Part shown: positions 7,350 to 15,427 of the stretch, piece after piece
Layout: every line of letters starts with the position of its first letter
How positions within the stretch are numbered: the first letter of the stretch is position 1
Assembly (NCBI GenBank): GCA_026710565.1
Contig: JAPOQV010000485.1
Coordinates: forward strand, 1-20,983
Direction: 5' to 3'
Source: Spirochaetaceae bacterium
GTDB taxonomy: Bacteria; Spirochaetota; Spirochaetia; SZUA-6; Bin103
DNA: 20,983 bases
Program-made: the position numbers and the translations under genes
Notes under the pieces: generated by a model
The model's input: the letters and a program-made list of their open reading frames with translations, nothing else
The model's database searches: none
What the model was told of the DNA's origin: nothing

Positions 7350-8864
7350 CTACGAGTACCGGACCAGCACCTCGACGCTTGACAGACTGAGCGCACAGCC
7401 GACGCGGTCGTTCCGGGAGACCACCCGCACGGACAACGCGTTCCACCCCTGACGCAGGAGCCCGGTGACCTCCAGGTCCAGCCAGGCGTCGTTGAAGTGG
7501 ATGCGCCGGCGCGCGCGGTCCGGGTCGAGCGGGGCGCCGTTCAGCTCGATGGCGACCTCGTCCCGCGCGGTGAGTTGCTCGATCAACAGGCGCAGCGTGG
7601 CCTGTCCGCCGTCGCCGGGGTCGTCGGCGATGTCGATGCGGAGCTCGGCGCGGTCGCCCGGGCCGTCCAGGGCGATCGGCAGCGGACCGCCCGCCGTCTC
7701 CCGCTGATCGACCAGGTAGTGCTTGTCGCGGCGGGCGATGAGCGCCGGGTCGGCGATCTCCCGCCACGGCTGCCGGTCGTAGCCGGCGTCGCGGGTGACC
7801 GAGAGGTAGTGGTTGTTGAACAGGTAGAGCCCGTGCGCGCCGGCGCGGTGGTGCACGGCCGCCACCGCCCGGCACATCTCGGTGGAGTAGTAGTCGCGCT
7901 CGCCGAACAGCAGACCGGCCCAGCGCGGGCGCGGCTGCATGAACAGGCCCAGGTTCTGGGCGATCACCTCCACGTCCGTGCCGCGCGCCGCGGCCGAGTA
8001 CTCCTCCACCGGCAGCCGGAACCGGGAGCCGGTGGCGTGGCCTACCACCACGACGTCGATCAGCTCTCGCTCGATCCAGGTGCGCACGTCCAGCCCGGCG
8101 GCCAGCGCCCCATCGAGCGATCCCGGCACCCGCGCCGAGAACAGCACCGGCCGCCCTGCCCGCTCGCTCTTGCGCGCGAGCGACGCCTTGAGCCGGCCCA
8201 CCAGGTCGGTCATCAGCGCCGTCCCGCGCCCCACCTCGCCTGGCTGGAAGAAAACCGGCACGCGGCAGAAATCCCAGTCCAGGCCGTCCAGGTCGTAACG
8301 GTCGATCGCCTCCTCGGCCAGCGCCAGCTTGTAGTCGCGCACCGCCGGCACCGCGAAGTCGCAGGCGGTCCGGCGCATGCCCTCGCCGCCCAGGATCCAG
8401 TCGCGGTTGTCCCGCTTCATCGGCGACATCAGCGGATCGTCCAGGCCGCCTGGCAGGTTGCGGTCGTGGACGTCGTTGACGCGCATCGACAGGAACACTT
8501 GCAGGCCTGCGCGGTGCCCGTGCTCGATCAGCACCGCCGGCGGGTCGGTGCCGGCCTCGATCAGCTCCCGCGTGTTCTCGTACACCCGCCACTCGGATGC
8601 CGTGGCGAACCGCTCCGTCCCGGCCCCCCAGCGCGGACCGACGGCCGTGGCATGGCTGTAGTGGTCGGTGAGGCGGTGCGTGGGCGTTCCGAAGTACGGG
8701 TCGGTGCCGAGCTGCCAGTACAGCGTGTCGACCAGCGTGTCCCGCAGCGGATCGATCGCCAGCTCCACCAGCCCGCGCTCGCCGAGCGGCGCCTCGCGCG
8801 TTGGGCCGGCGATGGCGTTGCCGTCGTTGCAGAGGATCAGCCGATGCGGCCGGCGCGTGCTCAT
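7350..8864 (-). CDS. TIM-barrel glycosidase-like protein with C-terminal beta domain
   Basis: This 504-residue protein has no signal peptide. The N-terminal two thirds resemble glycoside-hydrolase-like barrel families (the GHL10/family-10-like group): a conserved VDTLYWQLGTDPYFG strand near 45-59, GLQVFLSMRVND (120-131), and the hallmark YDLDGLDWDFCRVPVFF around 190-206, equivalent to D-G-x-x-x-D-x-x-R in that group. Residues from about 395 to 504 form a beta-rich tail (IALDGPGDRAELRIDIADD, and so on), possibly carbohydrate binding. The start at ATG 8864 is preferred because GGAGA lies about eight bases upstream; an ATG at 8891 lacks a visible site. It converges with the M19-like gene, 16 bases apart. 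Exact chemistry is unknown. Confidence 0.7.
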   Translation of the reverse strand: MSTRRPHRLILCNDGNAIAGPTREAPLGERGLVELAIDPLRDTLVDTLYWQLGTDPYFGTPTHRLTDHYSHATAVGPRWGAGTERFATASEWRVYENTRELIEAGTDPPAVLIEHGHRAGLQVFLSMRVNDVHDRNLPGGLDDPLMSPMKRDNRDWILGGEGMRRTACDFAVPAVRDYKLALAEEAIDRYDLDGLDWDFCRVPVFFQPGEVGRGTALMTDLVGRLKASLARKSERAGRPVLFSARVPGSLDGALAAGLDVRTWIERELIDVVVVGHATGSRFRLPVEEYSAAARGTDVEVIAQNLGLFMQPRPRWAGLLFGERDYYSTEMCRAVAAVHHRAGAHGLYLFNNHYLSVTRDAGYDRQPWREIADPALIARRDKHYLVDQRETAGGPLPIALDGPGDRAELRIDIADDPGDGGQATLRLLIEQLTARDEVAIELNGAPLDPDRARRRIHFNDAWLDLEVTGLLRQGWNALSVRVVSRNDRVGCALSLSSVEVLVRYS

Positions 8865-8964
8865 GAGTGGTCTCTCCGTCGTTGAGATCATACCCGGTGG
8901 CGTCTGATGTATGCCCGCTCCTCCTTGATGGTCCCGTCGTCGGGGATTAGGTTCGGTGCTGCGT

Positions 8965-9249
8965 ATGCGGGTCCGCTTCTACACCGATCCAGAGACAGGT
9001 TATCCTCACATTCACAACCATGAGGTGGCCGAGTATGAAGTCGAGCAGATCTTGGCTTCCCCAGGCGAGGATCGACCGGGACGCGAGGGCTCGCGTATCG
9101 CCATCGGACAGACCGACGAAGGACGTTATCTCCGGGTCATCTATGTCCCGGAAGCGGCAACGGACCGCCTCTTGGTGGTTACTGCTTACGAACTGCGAGG
9201 AAAACCGCTAACCGCGTACCGCCGACGATCGAGGAGAAGAAAGAGATGA
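8965..9249 (+). CDS. Small BrnT/DUF4258-like protein, probable toxin of a TA pair
   Basis: This 94-residue basic protein starts MRVRFYTDPETGYPHIHNH. The pattern of a short strand, then HEVAEYEVEQIL, then a proline-containing loop, GREGSRIAIGQTDEGRYLRVIY and LLVVTAYELRGKPLTAYRRR follows that of BrnT-like or DUF4258 mRNA-interferase folds, in which the last strand carries a T-A-Y/R motif. The C-terminus is highly basic. The upstream GTG at 8956 is an alternative start three codons earlier; neither has a strong ribosome site. The stop overlaps the ATG of the next small gene by four bases (ATGA), and a toxin-first order is typical of BrnT/BrnA. Toxic activity is inferred from family resemblance and gene order only. 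Confidence 0.6.
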   Translation: MRVRFYTDPETGYPHIHNHEVAEYEVEQILASPGEDRPGREGSRIAIGQTDEGRYLRVIYVPEAATDRLLVVTAYELRGKPLTAYRRRSRRRKR

Positions 9250-9446
9250 AGGAAGACTCCGGCTTTCCGCCCGGATGGGACGAGGCTCGTGTCCGTCGAC
9301 TGCTGGAGCACTATGAGTCCCAGACCGAGGAACAGGCGGTAGCAGAGGACGAGGAGGCCCTGTCAGACAAGACGCAAACCGTAATGGAGATCCCGAACGA
9401 GCTCGTTCCGGCGGTAAGAGAGCTGTTGTCAAGGCACGCCGACTGA
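9246..9446 (+). CDS. Small acidic partner protein, probable antitoxin
   Basis: This 66-residue protein is acidic in its middle (EEQAVAEDEEALSD) and ends with MEIPNELVPAVRELLSRHAD, which could be a helical DNA-binding or toxin-binding tail. It overlaps the preceding basic protein by four bases and has about the same size ratio as known toxin-antitoxin pairs. No family is recognised with confidence. The charge difference between the two partners (basic first, acidic second) supports a neutralising complex, but this is inference. The gene ends 16 bases from the convergent alpha/beta hydrolase gene. Confidence 0.6.
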   Translation: MKEDSGFPPGWDEARVRRLLEHYESQTEEQAVAEDEEALSDKTQTVMEIPNELVPAVRELLSRHAD

Positions 9447-9462
9447 GCACCTGCCGCGCCAG

Positions 9463-10506
9463 TCACGGCCGGCCCCAGTGCCGGCGGAGGAACGGGACCG
9501 TCTTGCGGTGGTTCCAGGCGTGCGGGCCGTTGAAGAAGTCGCGGTCGAGGTTGCCCGGCGCGCCGAGTAGCTCGTAGACCTCGGCCAGCTCCCGGAAGGC
9601 TCGCCTGGTGGCCGCGATCGGAAAGATCTCGTCGCGGGTGCCCGCGATGATCAGCATGGGCTTGGGCGCGAACACGGCCGCGATCTCCCGCATCTCGCCC
9701 CATCGCATCAGGTCGGGAACGCAGTTGCAGGTGCAGTGGTAGATGGAGAAGATCGAGTCCCGGAACGTGCAGTAATAGCCGCCGATCATGGCCAGGGAGA
9801 TCCGCGGCTCCAGGGCGGTCAGGAAGAGGCCGGTCGTGCCGCCGCCCGACAGCCCGGCGACGCCGATCCGCGCGCGGTCGACCGGCTCCTGGGTCTCCAG
9901 GAAGTCGACCAGGCGCGAGGCGTCCCAGCACCGCAGGCCGACCGGGGTCATGCCGAGCAGGAACGCGTCCATGGTGACCCGGTGGCAACTGTGGGTGCCC
10001 CTGTCCCGGTCCTCCGGCAGCGCCGTCTCGTTCCAGCCGCGCTGCACCGCCGCCAGCGTGATGTATCCGTGCTCGGCCAGATGGACGGCGTAGTCCAGGT
10101 CCCCCTCCCGGCACTTGCGGCGCTGGGCCGCATCGCCCTCGCGGATGTAGGGAACGATGCCGCTGTGGCCGTGCAGGCAGAGGATCGCGGGCGTCCTGTC
10201 CCGCACCTGCTTGGGGACGAAGTAGTAGGCGGGCACCCAGTAATGGGCCTCCGAGCGGACGTAGATCTTGCGCCGTACGACGGTCCCGAGGTCGGCGACC
10301 TCGTCCCACCTGACCTCCAGCGGCACTCGCTCGGGCCGCTCTCCGACCAGTCGCTTCAGCCGTCCCGAGAAGGCTCGGCGCCAGTCGGCATGCTCCGCCG
10401 GTGACCCGGCCGCCCACCGGAGCGCGGGCTCCAACCCGTCAGCGGCCAGCTCGAAGTGGCGCTTGATCGTGCTGTTGGCGGCGGTAGCCGCCGAGGTCTT
10501 TCCCAT
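9463..10506 (-). CDS. Alpha/beta hydrolase, acetyl-xylan-esterase or dienelactone-hydrolase-like (Abhydrolase_7 type)
   Basis: This 347-residue enzyme has a complete catalytic set: LHGHSG (111-116) for the oxyanion region, the nucleophile S220 in GLSGGG, D292 in AGTRDEIFP, and H329 in NGPHAWNH. The N-terminal 100 residues form a helical and beta extension (RKIYVRSEAHYWVPAYYFVP) like that of the bacterial Abhydrolase_7 and acetyl-xylan-esterase groups. There is no signal peptide. The start at 10506 (MGKTSAAT) is chosen because the frame upstream to 10572 encodes a low-complexity basic stretch; a weak GGAA is the only visible ribosome site. It is convergent with the small toxin-antitoxin-like pair and divergent from the CobW gene. 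The esterase substrate is not known; deacetylation of a carbohydrate fits the neighbouring loci. Confidence 0.8.
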   Translation of the reverse strand: MGKTSAATAANSTIKRHFELAADGLEPALRWAAGSPAEHADWRRAFSGRLKRLVGERPERVPLEVRWDEVADLGTVVRRKIYVRSEAHYWVPAYYFVPKQVRDRTPAILCLHGHSGIVPYIREGDAAQRRKCREGDLDYAVHLAEHGYITLAAVQRGWNETALPEDRDRGTHSCHRVTMDAFLLGMTPVGLRCWDASRLVDFLETQEPVDRARIGVAGLSGGGTTGLFLTALEPRISLAMIGGYYCTFRDSIFSIYHCTCNCVPDLMRWGEMREIAAVFAPKPMLIIAGTRDEIFPIAATRRAFRELAEVYELLGAPGNLDRDFFNGPHAWNHRKTVPFLRRHWGRP

Positions 10507-10514
10507 GTTCCATG

Positions 10515-10606
10515 ATCGCACGGGCCGACGCGTTGACCAGGCGCCGCTTCGACAGCGGACAGGCGCCGGCAATGGTCATCCCCAGGGCCAGCACGGTATA
10601 AGATGA
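10515..10606 (-). pseudogene. Possible relic of a YtcP-type permease segment
   Basis: In one minus-strand frame this stretch reads SYTVLALGMTIAGACPLSKR and then RLVNA. The part ACPLSKRRL is close to AYPLSRRRL at residues 97-105 of the intact YtcP-type permease in this window, and the preceding hydrophobic residues also fit that membrane segment. DNA around CGACAGCGG is shared with the permease gene (near 2490-2500). The similarity fades on both sides and there is no start or full membrane protein, so this could be a decayed fragment or a chance match. It overlaps the control region between the hydrolase and CobW genes. Confidence 0.25.
10573..10602 (+). promoter_or_regulatory. Candidate sigma-70-like promoter for the CobW-aco run
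   Basis: TGGTCA at 10573-10578 and TATAAG at 10597-10602 are separated by 18 bases, a reasonable fit to a housekeeping promoter. The predicted transcript would start near 10609, about 22 bases before the CobW ATG. The -10 element is good and the -35 element moderate, and no other clear promoter is seen in the 124 bases between the divergent genes. Confidence 0.35.
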
Positions 10607-10630
10607 CGGTGACCTGATGAGGCTCTGCGC

Positions 10631-11548
10631 ATGGCGCTGATGCGGTCGGCCGCCACGGTGCCGGTACACGTGCTGTCGGGGTTTCTCGGTTCCGGCAAGA
10701 CGACGTTGCTGAACCGGCTGCTGGCGGCGCTTCCGGCAGGCACGCGGCCCGCCATCGTGGTGAACGACTTCGGCGCCGTGACAGTGGACGGCGCGCTGGT
10801 GGACCGCGGTCGCTACGCGGTCGCGGAGTTGGCCTCGGGATGCGTGTGCTGCACCCTGAGCGCGCCGCTGCAGGAGGCGCTGAGCGCACTGCTGGACGAG
10901 GAACGGCCGGACACGATCCTCATGGAGACCACCGGCCTCGCCGAACCGGCCGCGTTTCCGGCGCTGTTCGCGGCACCGGAGCTGGCCGCCGACATCCACC
11001 TGGGAAACGTGGTGTGCGTGGTGGACGCCAGCACCTATCTTCGCTACGCCGACCACCTGCTGGTGCTGCTGCGCCAAGTGGAGCAGGCCAACACCGTCAT
11101 CATGAACAAGGTCGACCTGGCCGACGCGGCCACGCGAGATGCGGTGCGGCGGCGTCTGCTGGCGACCTGCCCTCCGGGAACGTTGCTGCTGGCCGCCGAG
11201 CGCTGCGCCGTCGACCCGCGCGTGATATACGACGAGCGTCCGTTCTACTTCGCGGGCGGCGGCCACCGCGCCGGCCACGACCAGGAGTTTCAGAGCCTGA
11301 CGGTCGAACCCGCGCGTCGGGTGCCGGTGGCGGCGTTACGGAAGCTCCTGCAGGGGCTGGCCGGCGGAGTGGAGCGGGTCAAGGGAGTGGTGCACACCGA
11401 CGCCGGCCCGAAGCTGGTGCAACTGACCCTCGCGGGGGTGGAGATCGAGGATTGGCCGGAGCCGCCGGCGGACTCGCGCATCGCCTTCGTCGTCCGGGAT
11501 CTCCAGGCACTCGATCTGCCGGCCCGGATGGCGGCGCTGGGCCGATAG
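10631..11548 (+). CDS. CobW/COG0523 family GTPase, putative metallochaperone
   Basis: This 305-residue G3E-class GTPase has Walker A GFLGSGKTT at 17-25, NDFG at 45-48, the metal-binding C-x-C-C motif GCVCC at 70-74, METTGLAEP (98-106) as switch and Walker B region, and NKVD at 159-162. The C-terminal CobW_C domain follows from about residue 245. Family members load metals (zinc, cobalt, iron and others) into client enzymes at the cost of GTP. Only a weak histidine cluster (GGGHRAGHD) is seen, so the metal cannot be guessed from it. The start has TGAGG about eight bases upstream; an ATG three codons later is also possible. The gene ends two bases before the ATG of an iron-dependent dioxygenase, which suggests that enzyme as a client. 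Confidence 0.9.
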   Translation: MALMRSAATVPVHVLSGFLGSGKTTLLNRLLAALPAGTRPAIVVNDFGAVTVDGALVDRGRYAVAELASGCVCCTLSAPLQEALSALLDEERPDTILMETTGLAEPAAFPALFAAPELAADIHLGNVVCVVDASTYLRYADHLLVLLRQVEQANTVIMNKVDLADAATRDAVRRRLLATCPPGTLLLAAERCAVDPRVIYDERPFYFAGGGHRAGHDQEFQSLTVEPARRVPVAALRKLLQGLAGGVERVKGVVHTDAGPKLVQLTLAGVEIEDWPEPPADSRIAFVVRDLQALDLPARMAALGR

Positions 11549-11550
11549 AC

Positions 11551-12369
11551 ATGGGACCGCGGTTGACCGACGAGGTCTTTGCCCAGCTCTGCACGCAGGG
11601 CTATGCCATCGTCCCGCGCTACTTCCCCGAAGAACAACGGGCTGCCATGGCAGCGGCCCTGCGCCGTCTGCTCAAGCCCTGGGATCAGGTGAGGCACGAC
11701 CCGCCGGCCAACCGCCGCGACAGCTACTTCTTTCCCTATCCGGAACAGGTGCTCAATAGCGCCATCGTCGACCGCGAGGCCATCGCCTTTGCCGGCCGCT
11801 GGCTGGGCACCGACCGGATCCAGTACCGGCCCGGCCTGGGCCTGGTCACCTACCCGGGGTTCCGCGGCGACGGCGACCGGGCGCACATCGACAACGGCAA
11901 CAACTCCCTGCTGCCGCCGACCCTGGAGGACCGCGGCCACGGCCAGATCATCTTCTGGTTCTACCTGGAGGACGTGGACGAGGACCAGGCGCCCACCCGC
12001 TTCCTGGCCACGGCCGACGGGCAGGACACGAGCCGCGCGGTGCCGATGGTGGCGCCCGGCGGCTCGGTGGCCATCTTCCACAACTACACCTGGCACGCGG
12101 CCACCGCCTACACGCGGCCGAGCGGCCAGCGCTACGTCTGGAAGTTCGCCTTCGGCCGGGCCGACCACTACTGGGAAGGCACGGCCCACTATACGCAGGT
12201 AGGCCGGGATCCCCACTTCCGCGCCTTCATCGGCGGCCTCTCCGCCCGCGACCGCGAGCTGTTCCGCTTTCCGCCCGCCGGCCACCCCTACTACACGGCG
12301 CAGACGCTGCAGGCGCTGGAGGAACAGTACCCGGGCTGGAACCGGGACGGCGCATACGGGCCAACTTGA
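11551..12369 (+). CDS. Phytanoyl-CoA dioxygenase (PhyH) family Fe(II)/2-oxoglutarate oxygenase
   Basis: This 272-residue protein starts two bases after the CobW stop. It has the double-stranded beta-helix pattern of PhyH oxygenases: the iron ligands H112-x-D114 in RAHIDNGNN and a distal H182 in NYTWHAA, followed by R194 in SGQRYVWKFAF, which could bind 2-oxoglutarate. FHNYTWH and the start LTDEVFAQLCTQGYAIVPRYF (a typical PhyH N-terminus, residues 5-25) support the family. Members hydroxylate acyl-CoA, halogenated or small natural-product substrates in the cytoplasm. The native substrate is unknown. Its stop shares a base with the acoX start codon, so the gene is embedded in the aco operon and may prepare or divert a substrate for that pathway. 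Confidence 0.88.
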   Translation: MGPRLTDEVFAQLCTQGYAIVPRYFPEEQRAAMAAALRRLLKPWDQVRHDPPANRRDSYFFPYPEQVLNSAIVDREAIAFAGRWLGTDRIQYRPGLGLVTYPGFRGDGDRAHIDNGNNSLLPPTLEDRGHGQIIFWFYLEDVDEDQAPTRFLATADGQDTSRAVPMVAPGGSVAIFHNYTWHAATAYTRPSGQRYVWKFAFGRADHYWEGTAHYTQVGRDPHFRAFIGGLSARDRELFRFPPAGHPYYTAQTLQALEEQYPGWNRDGAYGPT

Positions 12370-13433
12370 TGCCCGATCCGACCGCCACGGTGGGTGTGAT
12401 CGCGAATCCCGCAGCGGCCACCGACATCCGGAGGGTGATCGCCAACGCGACCAGCATGCCGATCGCGGACCGCGCCAACACCGTGCTGCGGGTCATGGCC
12501 GCCCTGGGCGCGTGCGGGGTGCCGCGCGTGCTGATGATGCCCGAGGATGGAGGCATCCGCAGGCACCTGACACGCAGCCTGAAGCGCGAGCGAAACCTCG
12601 GCCGCCACGACCTGCCGCCCCTCCACTTCACCGACACCCCCGTCACGGGCACGGTGGAAGACACCTTCGCCGCCACCCGGGCGATGGTCGCGGCGGGAGT
12701 GGCCGCGATCGTCGTCCTGGGCGGCGACGGGACGCACCGGGCGGTGGCCAGGTTCTGCGGCGACGCGTGGATCGCCGGCATCTCGACCGGAACCAACAAC
12801 GCCTTTCCCGAACACCGGGAACCGACCGTCACCGGGCTGGCGGTGGGGCTGGCCGTGACCGGACAGGTCCCTGCGGAGACGGCGCTGCTTGCGAACAAGC
12901 TCCTCAGGGTGTCCATCAACGGGGGCCAGCAATCGGACATCGCGCTCGTCGACGTGTCCGTGACCGCCGAACGGTACGCGGGCGCCCGCGCGCTCTGGCG
13001 TAGCGAGCACCTGCGCGAGATCTTCGTCACCTTCGCCGATCCCGAGGCGATCGGCCTGTCCGCGGTCGCCGGACTCCTGCAGCCGGTAGGCCGGCGCGAA
13101 CCGTTCGGCCTGCGGGTGCAGCTCCGGTCCCCGGCCGGCGCGGGCACGGTGATGCGGGTTCCGATCGCACCCGGATTGATCGCACCGGTCGGCATCGGGC
13201 ACCATGAGACGCTGGCTGCGGACCAGACCATTCCCATGCACCACCAGTCGGGCATGATATCTCTGGACGGGGAGCGAGAGCTGTATGTCCAGCCTGACGA
13301 CCGGGCCGAAATCACCCTCCTCCGCAACGCGTTCCACACGCTGGACGTGGGCGCGGTGATGCGCTACGCCGCCGAACACCACCTGCTTCGGAAGGATGTG
13401 CTTCCGAAGGAGCAGTCACAGGAGACCCGATGA
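12369..13433 (+). CDS. acoX: AcoX-like ATP-NAD kinase fold protein of the acetoin operon
   Basis: This 354-residue protein belongs to the ATP-NAD kinase-like group that includes AcoX, a protein encoded at the head of acetoin catabolism operons whose exact role is still unclear. The nucleotide-binding core shows VVLGGDGTHR (residues 115-124) and ISTGTNNAFP (138-147), both hallmarks of the NAD kinase fold. The N-terminus VGVIANPAAATD is the first strand of that fold. The ATG at 12369 overlaps the PhyH stop (TGATG). The last codons overlap the start of acoA by four bases. Identification as AcoX rests on the fold plus its position directly before acoABC, the order known from Cupriavidus and Pseudomonas. 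Confidence 0.85.
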   Translation: MPDPTATVGVIANPAAATDIRRVIANATSMPIADRANTVLRVMAALGACGVPRVLMMPEDGGIRRHLTRSLKRERNLGRHDLPPLHFTDTPVTGTVEDTFAATRAMVAAGVAAIVVLGGDGTHRAVARFCGDAWIAGISTGTNNAFPEHREPTVTGLAVGLAVTGQVPAETALLANKLLRVSINGGQQSDIALVDVSVTAERYAGARALWRSEHLREIFVTFADPEAIGLSAVAGLLQPVGRREPFGLRVQLRSPAGAGTVMRVPIAPGLIAPVGIGHHETLAADQTIPMHHQSGMISLDGERELYVQPDDRAEITLLRNAFHTLDVGAVMRYAAEHHLLRKDVLPKEQSQETR

Positions 13434-14413
13434 GCAACCACAACTTTGCCCTCGGCCGGGAGGAGCTGCTCCAGGCCTACCGGACCATGAAGACGATCCG
13501 GGAGTTCGAGGAACGCGTGCACGTGGAGTTCGCGACCGGCGACCTGCCCGGCTTCGTGCACCTCTACGCGGGCGAGGAAGCCGCCGCCACCGGCATCATG
13601 ATGCACCTGCGCAAGGACGATCACATCGCGAGCACCCATCGCGGGCACGGCCACTGCATCGCCAAGGGGGTCGACGTCGGCGGCATGTTCGCGGAGCTGT
13701 ACGGACGCGTCACCGGCACCTGCCGCGGCAAGGGCGGCTCCATGCACATCGCCGACCTGGATCTGGGCATGATGGGCGCCAACGGCATCCTCGGCGCCGG
13801 TGCGCCCCTGGTGTGCGGCGCCGCGCTGGCCTCCAAGTTCAAGAAGGACGGCACGGTGGCGGTCAGCTTCGTCGGCGACGGCGCCTCCAACGCCGGCAAC
13901 TTCCTGGAGAGCCTCAACCTGGCCGCCGTGTGGGACCTGCCGGCCATCTTCGTGGTCGAGAACAACGCCTACGCCCAATCCACCTCGCGCGACTACGCCG
14001 TGGCGGTGGACAGTTACGTGGACCGCGCCTCCGGCTTCGGGATGCCGGGGGTCACCGTGGACGGCACCGACTTCTTCGCCGTCCACGAGGCTGCCGGCGA
14101 GATGATCGCCCGCGCCCGCTCCGGAGGCGGTCCGGCGCTGCTGGAGTGCAGCATGATCCGGTTCTACGGTCACTTCGAGGGGGACGCGCAGACCTACCGC
14201 ACCCCGGGCGAGGTCGAGGAGATCCGCGCCAACCGGGACTGCCTGACGAAATTCGTGCAGCAGGTCACGCAGGCCGCGGCGGTCGAGCCGAGCGACCTGG
14301 ACGGCATCGATCGGGAGGTCGCGGCGCTGATCGACCGGGCGGCGGCGGAAGCGCAGCAGGCGCCGCAGCCCACCGCGGAAGACCTTCTCACCGACGTCTA
14401 CGTCAGCTACTGA
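13430..14413 (+). CDS. acoA: Acetoin dehydrogenase E1 component, alpha subunit
   Basis: This 327-residue thiamine-diphosphate enzyme subunit is part of the complex that cleaves acetoin to acetaldehyde and an acetyl group passed on to E2. The thiamine-binding motif begins GDGASNAGNF at 149-158 and ends ENN at 177-179, as in all E1 alpha subunits. STHRGHGH (68-75) and RGKGGSMHI (99-107) are also conserved. The start lies in an ATGA overlap with acoX and has AGGAG five bases upstream. acoB begins 12 bases after its stop. By sequence alone it could serve another 2-oxo-acid dehydrogenase complex, but the neighbouring acoX and the special E2 favour acetoin. Confidence 0.9.
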   Translation: MSNHNFALGREELLQAYRTMKTIREFEERVHVEFATGDLPGFVHLYAGEEAAATGIMMHLRKDDHIASTHRGHGHCIAKGVDVGGMFAELYGRVTGTCRGKGGSMHIADLDLGMMGANGILGAGAPLVCGAALASKFKKDGTVAVSFVGDGASNAGNFLESLNLAAVWDLPAIFVVENNAYAQSTSRDYAVAVDSYVDRASGFGMPGVTVDGTDFFAVHEAAGEMIARARSGGGPALLECSMIRFYGHFEGDAQTYRTPGEVEEIRANRDCLTKFVQQVTQAAAVEPSDLDGIDREVAALIDRAAAEAQQAPQPTAEDLLTDVYVSY

Positions 14414-14425
14414 AGCGAGGACACC

Positions 14426-15427
14426 ATGGCAGAGCTCTCGATACGCGACGCGGTCAACCAGGCATTCGACCAGGAAATGGAGCGGGATCCCACCATCATC
14501 CTGATGGGCGAGGACATCGCCGGCGGAGCCGGCGGCGGCGGCGAGCAGGAGGCTTGGGCCGGAGCCTTCGGGCTCTACAAGGGCCTCTACAAGAAGTACG
14601 GCGACCGCGTGCTCGACACGCCGCTGTCGGAGGCCGCGTACGTCGGCGCCGCGGTCGGCGCGGCCACGTGCGGCATGCGCCCGGTCGCGGAGCTGATGTT
14701 CATCGACTTCATGGGGGTCTGCTTCGATCAGATCTTCAACCAGGCGGCGAAGTTCCGCTACATGTTCGGCGGCAAGGCGGAGACGCCGGTGGTGATTCTC
14801 ACCATGTACGGCGCGGGACTCTCCGCCGCCGCCCAGCACTCGCAGACGTTGACCTCGATGTTCACCCACGTCCCCGGCATCAAGGTGGTGTGCCCCTCCT
14901 CGGCCTATGACGCAAAAGGGCTGATGATCGAGTCGATCCGGGACGACGACCCCGTGGTCTTCTGCGGGCACAAGAAGATCTACGACGTCACCGGAGATGT
15001 GCCCGAGGAGCTGTATACCATCCCCTTCGGCGAGGCGAACATCGTGCGCGAAGGGGACGACTGCACGGTCGTCGGCTACGGCATGATGGTGCACCGGGCG
15101 GCCGAGGCCGCGGAGCACCTGGCCGCCGACGGCATCGAGTGCGAGGTGATCGACCTGCGCACGCTGTCTCCCATCGACATCGATACCGTCCTCGAAAGCG
15201 TTGAGAACACCGGCCGGCTGGTGGTGGTGGACGAGGCGAGCCCGCGCTGCGGCATCGCCGCCGACGTGGCCGCCTCCGTCGCGCGCGAGGGATTCGGAGA
15301 CCTGCGGGCTCCGGTCGGGATGGTGACGGCGCCGCACACCCCGGTGCCGTTCTCGCCCGAGCTGGAGAAGCACTTCGTGCCGTCGGCCGGCAAGATCGCC
15401 GCCTGCGTCCGCGAGACCGTCGCATGA
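14426..15427 (+). CDS. acoB: Acetoin dehydrogenase E1 component, beta subunit
   Basis: This 333-residue subunit pairs with AcoA to form the heterotetrameric E1. The N-terminal ILMGED (25-30), the glutamate E69 in DTPLSEAAYVG that activates thiamine, and H138 in SAAAQHSQ are typical of E1 beta. The C-terminal transketolase domain shows GYGMMVHRAAEAAEHL and EVIDLRTLSPIDIDT, then VVDEASPRCGIAADV. A glycine-rich insertion (IAGGAGGGGEQEAW, 31-44) replaces the shorter loop after GED in many homologues. The stop region overlaps the acoC ATG by four bases. GAGG lies about six bases before the start. Confidence 0.9.
   Translation: MAELSIRDAVNQAFDQEMERDPTIILMGEDIAGGAGGGGEQEAWAGAFGLYKGLYKKYGDRVLDTPLSEAAYVGAAVGAATCGMRPVAELMFIDFMGVCFDQIFNQAAKFRYMFGGKAETPVVILTMYGAGLSAAAQHSQTLTSMFTHVPGIKVVCPSSAYDAKGLMIESIRDDDPVVFCGHKKIYDVTGDVPEELYTIPFGEANIVREGDDCTVVGYGMMVHRAAEAAEHLAADGIECEVIDLRTLSPIDIDTVLESVENTGRLVVVDEASPRCGIAADVAASVAREGFGDLRAPVGMVTAPHTPVPFSPELEKHFVPSAGKIAACVRETVA

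Noticed and set aside
13364..15373. 669-codon minus-strand frame opposite acoA and acoB
   Set aside because: It covers two clearly identified genes, has histidine- and arginine-rich low-complexity translation and no ribosome site.
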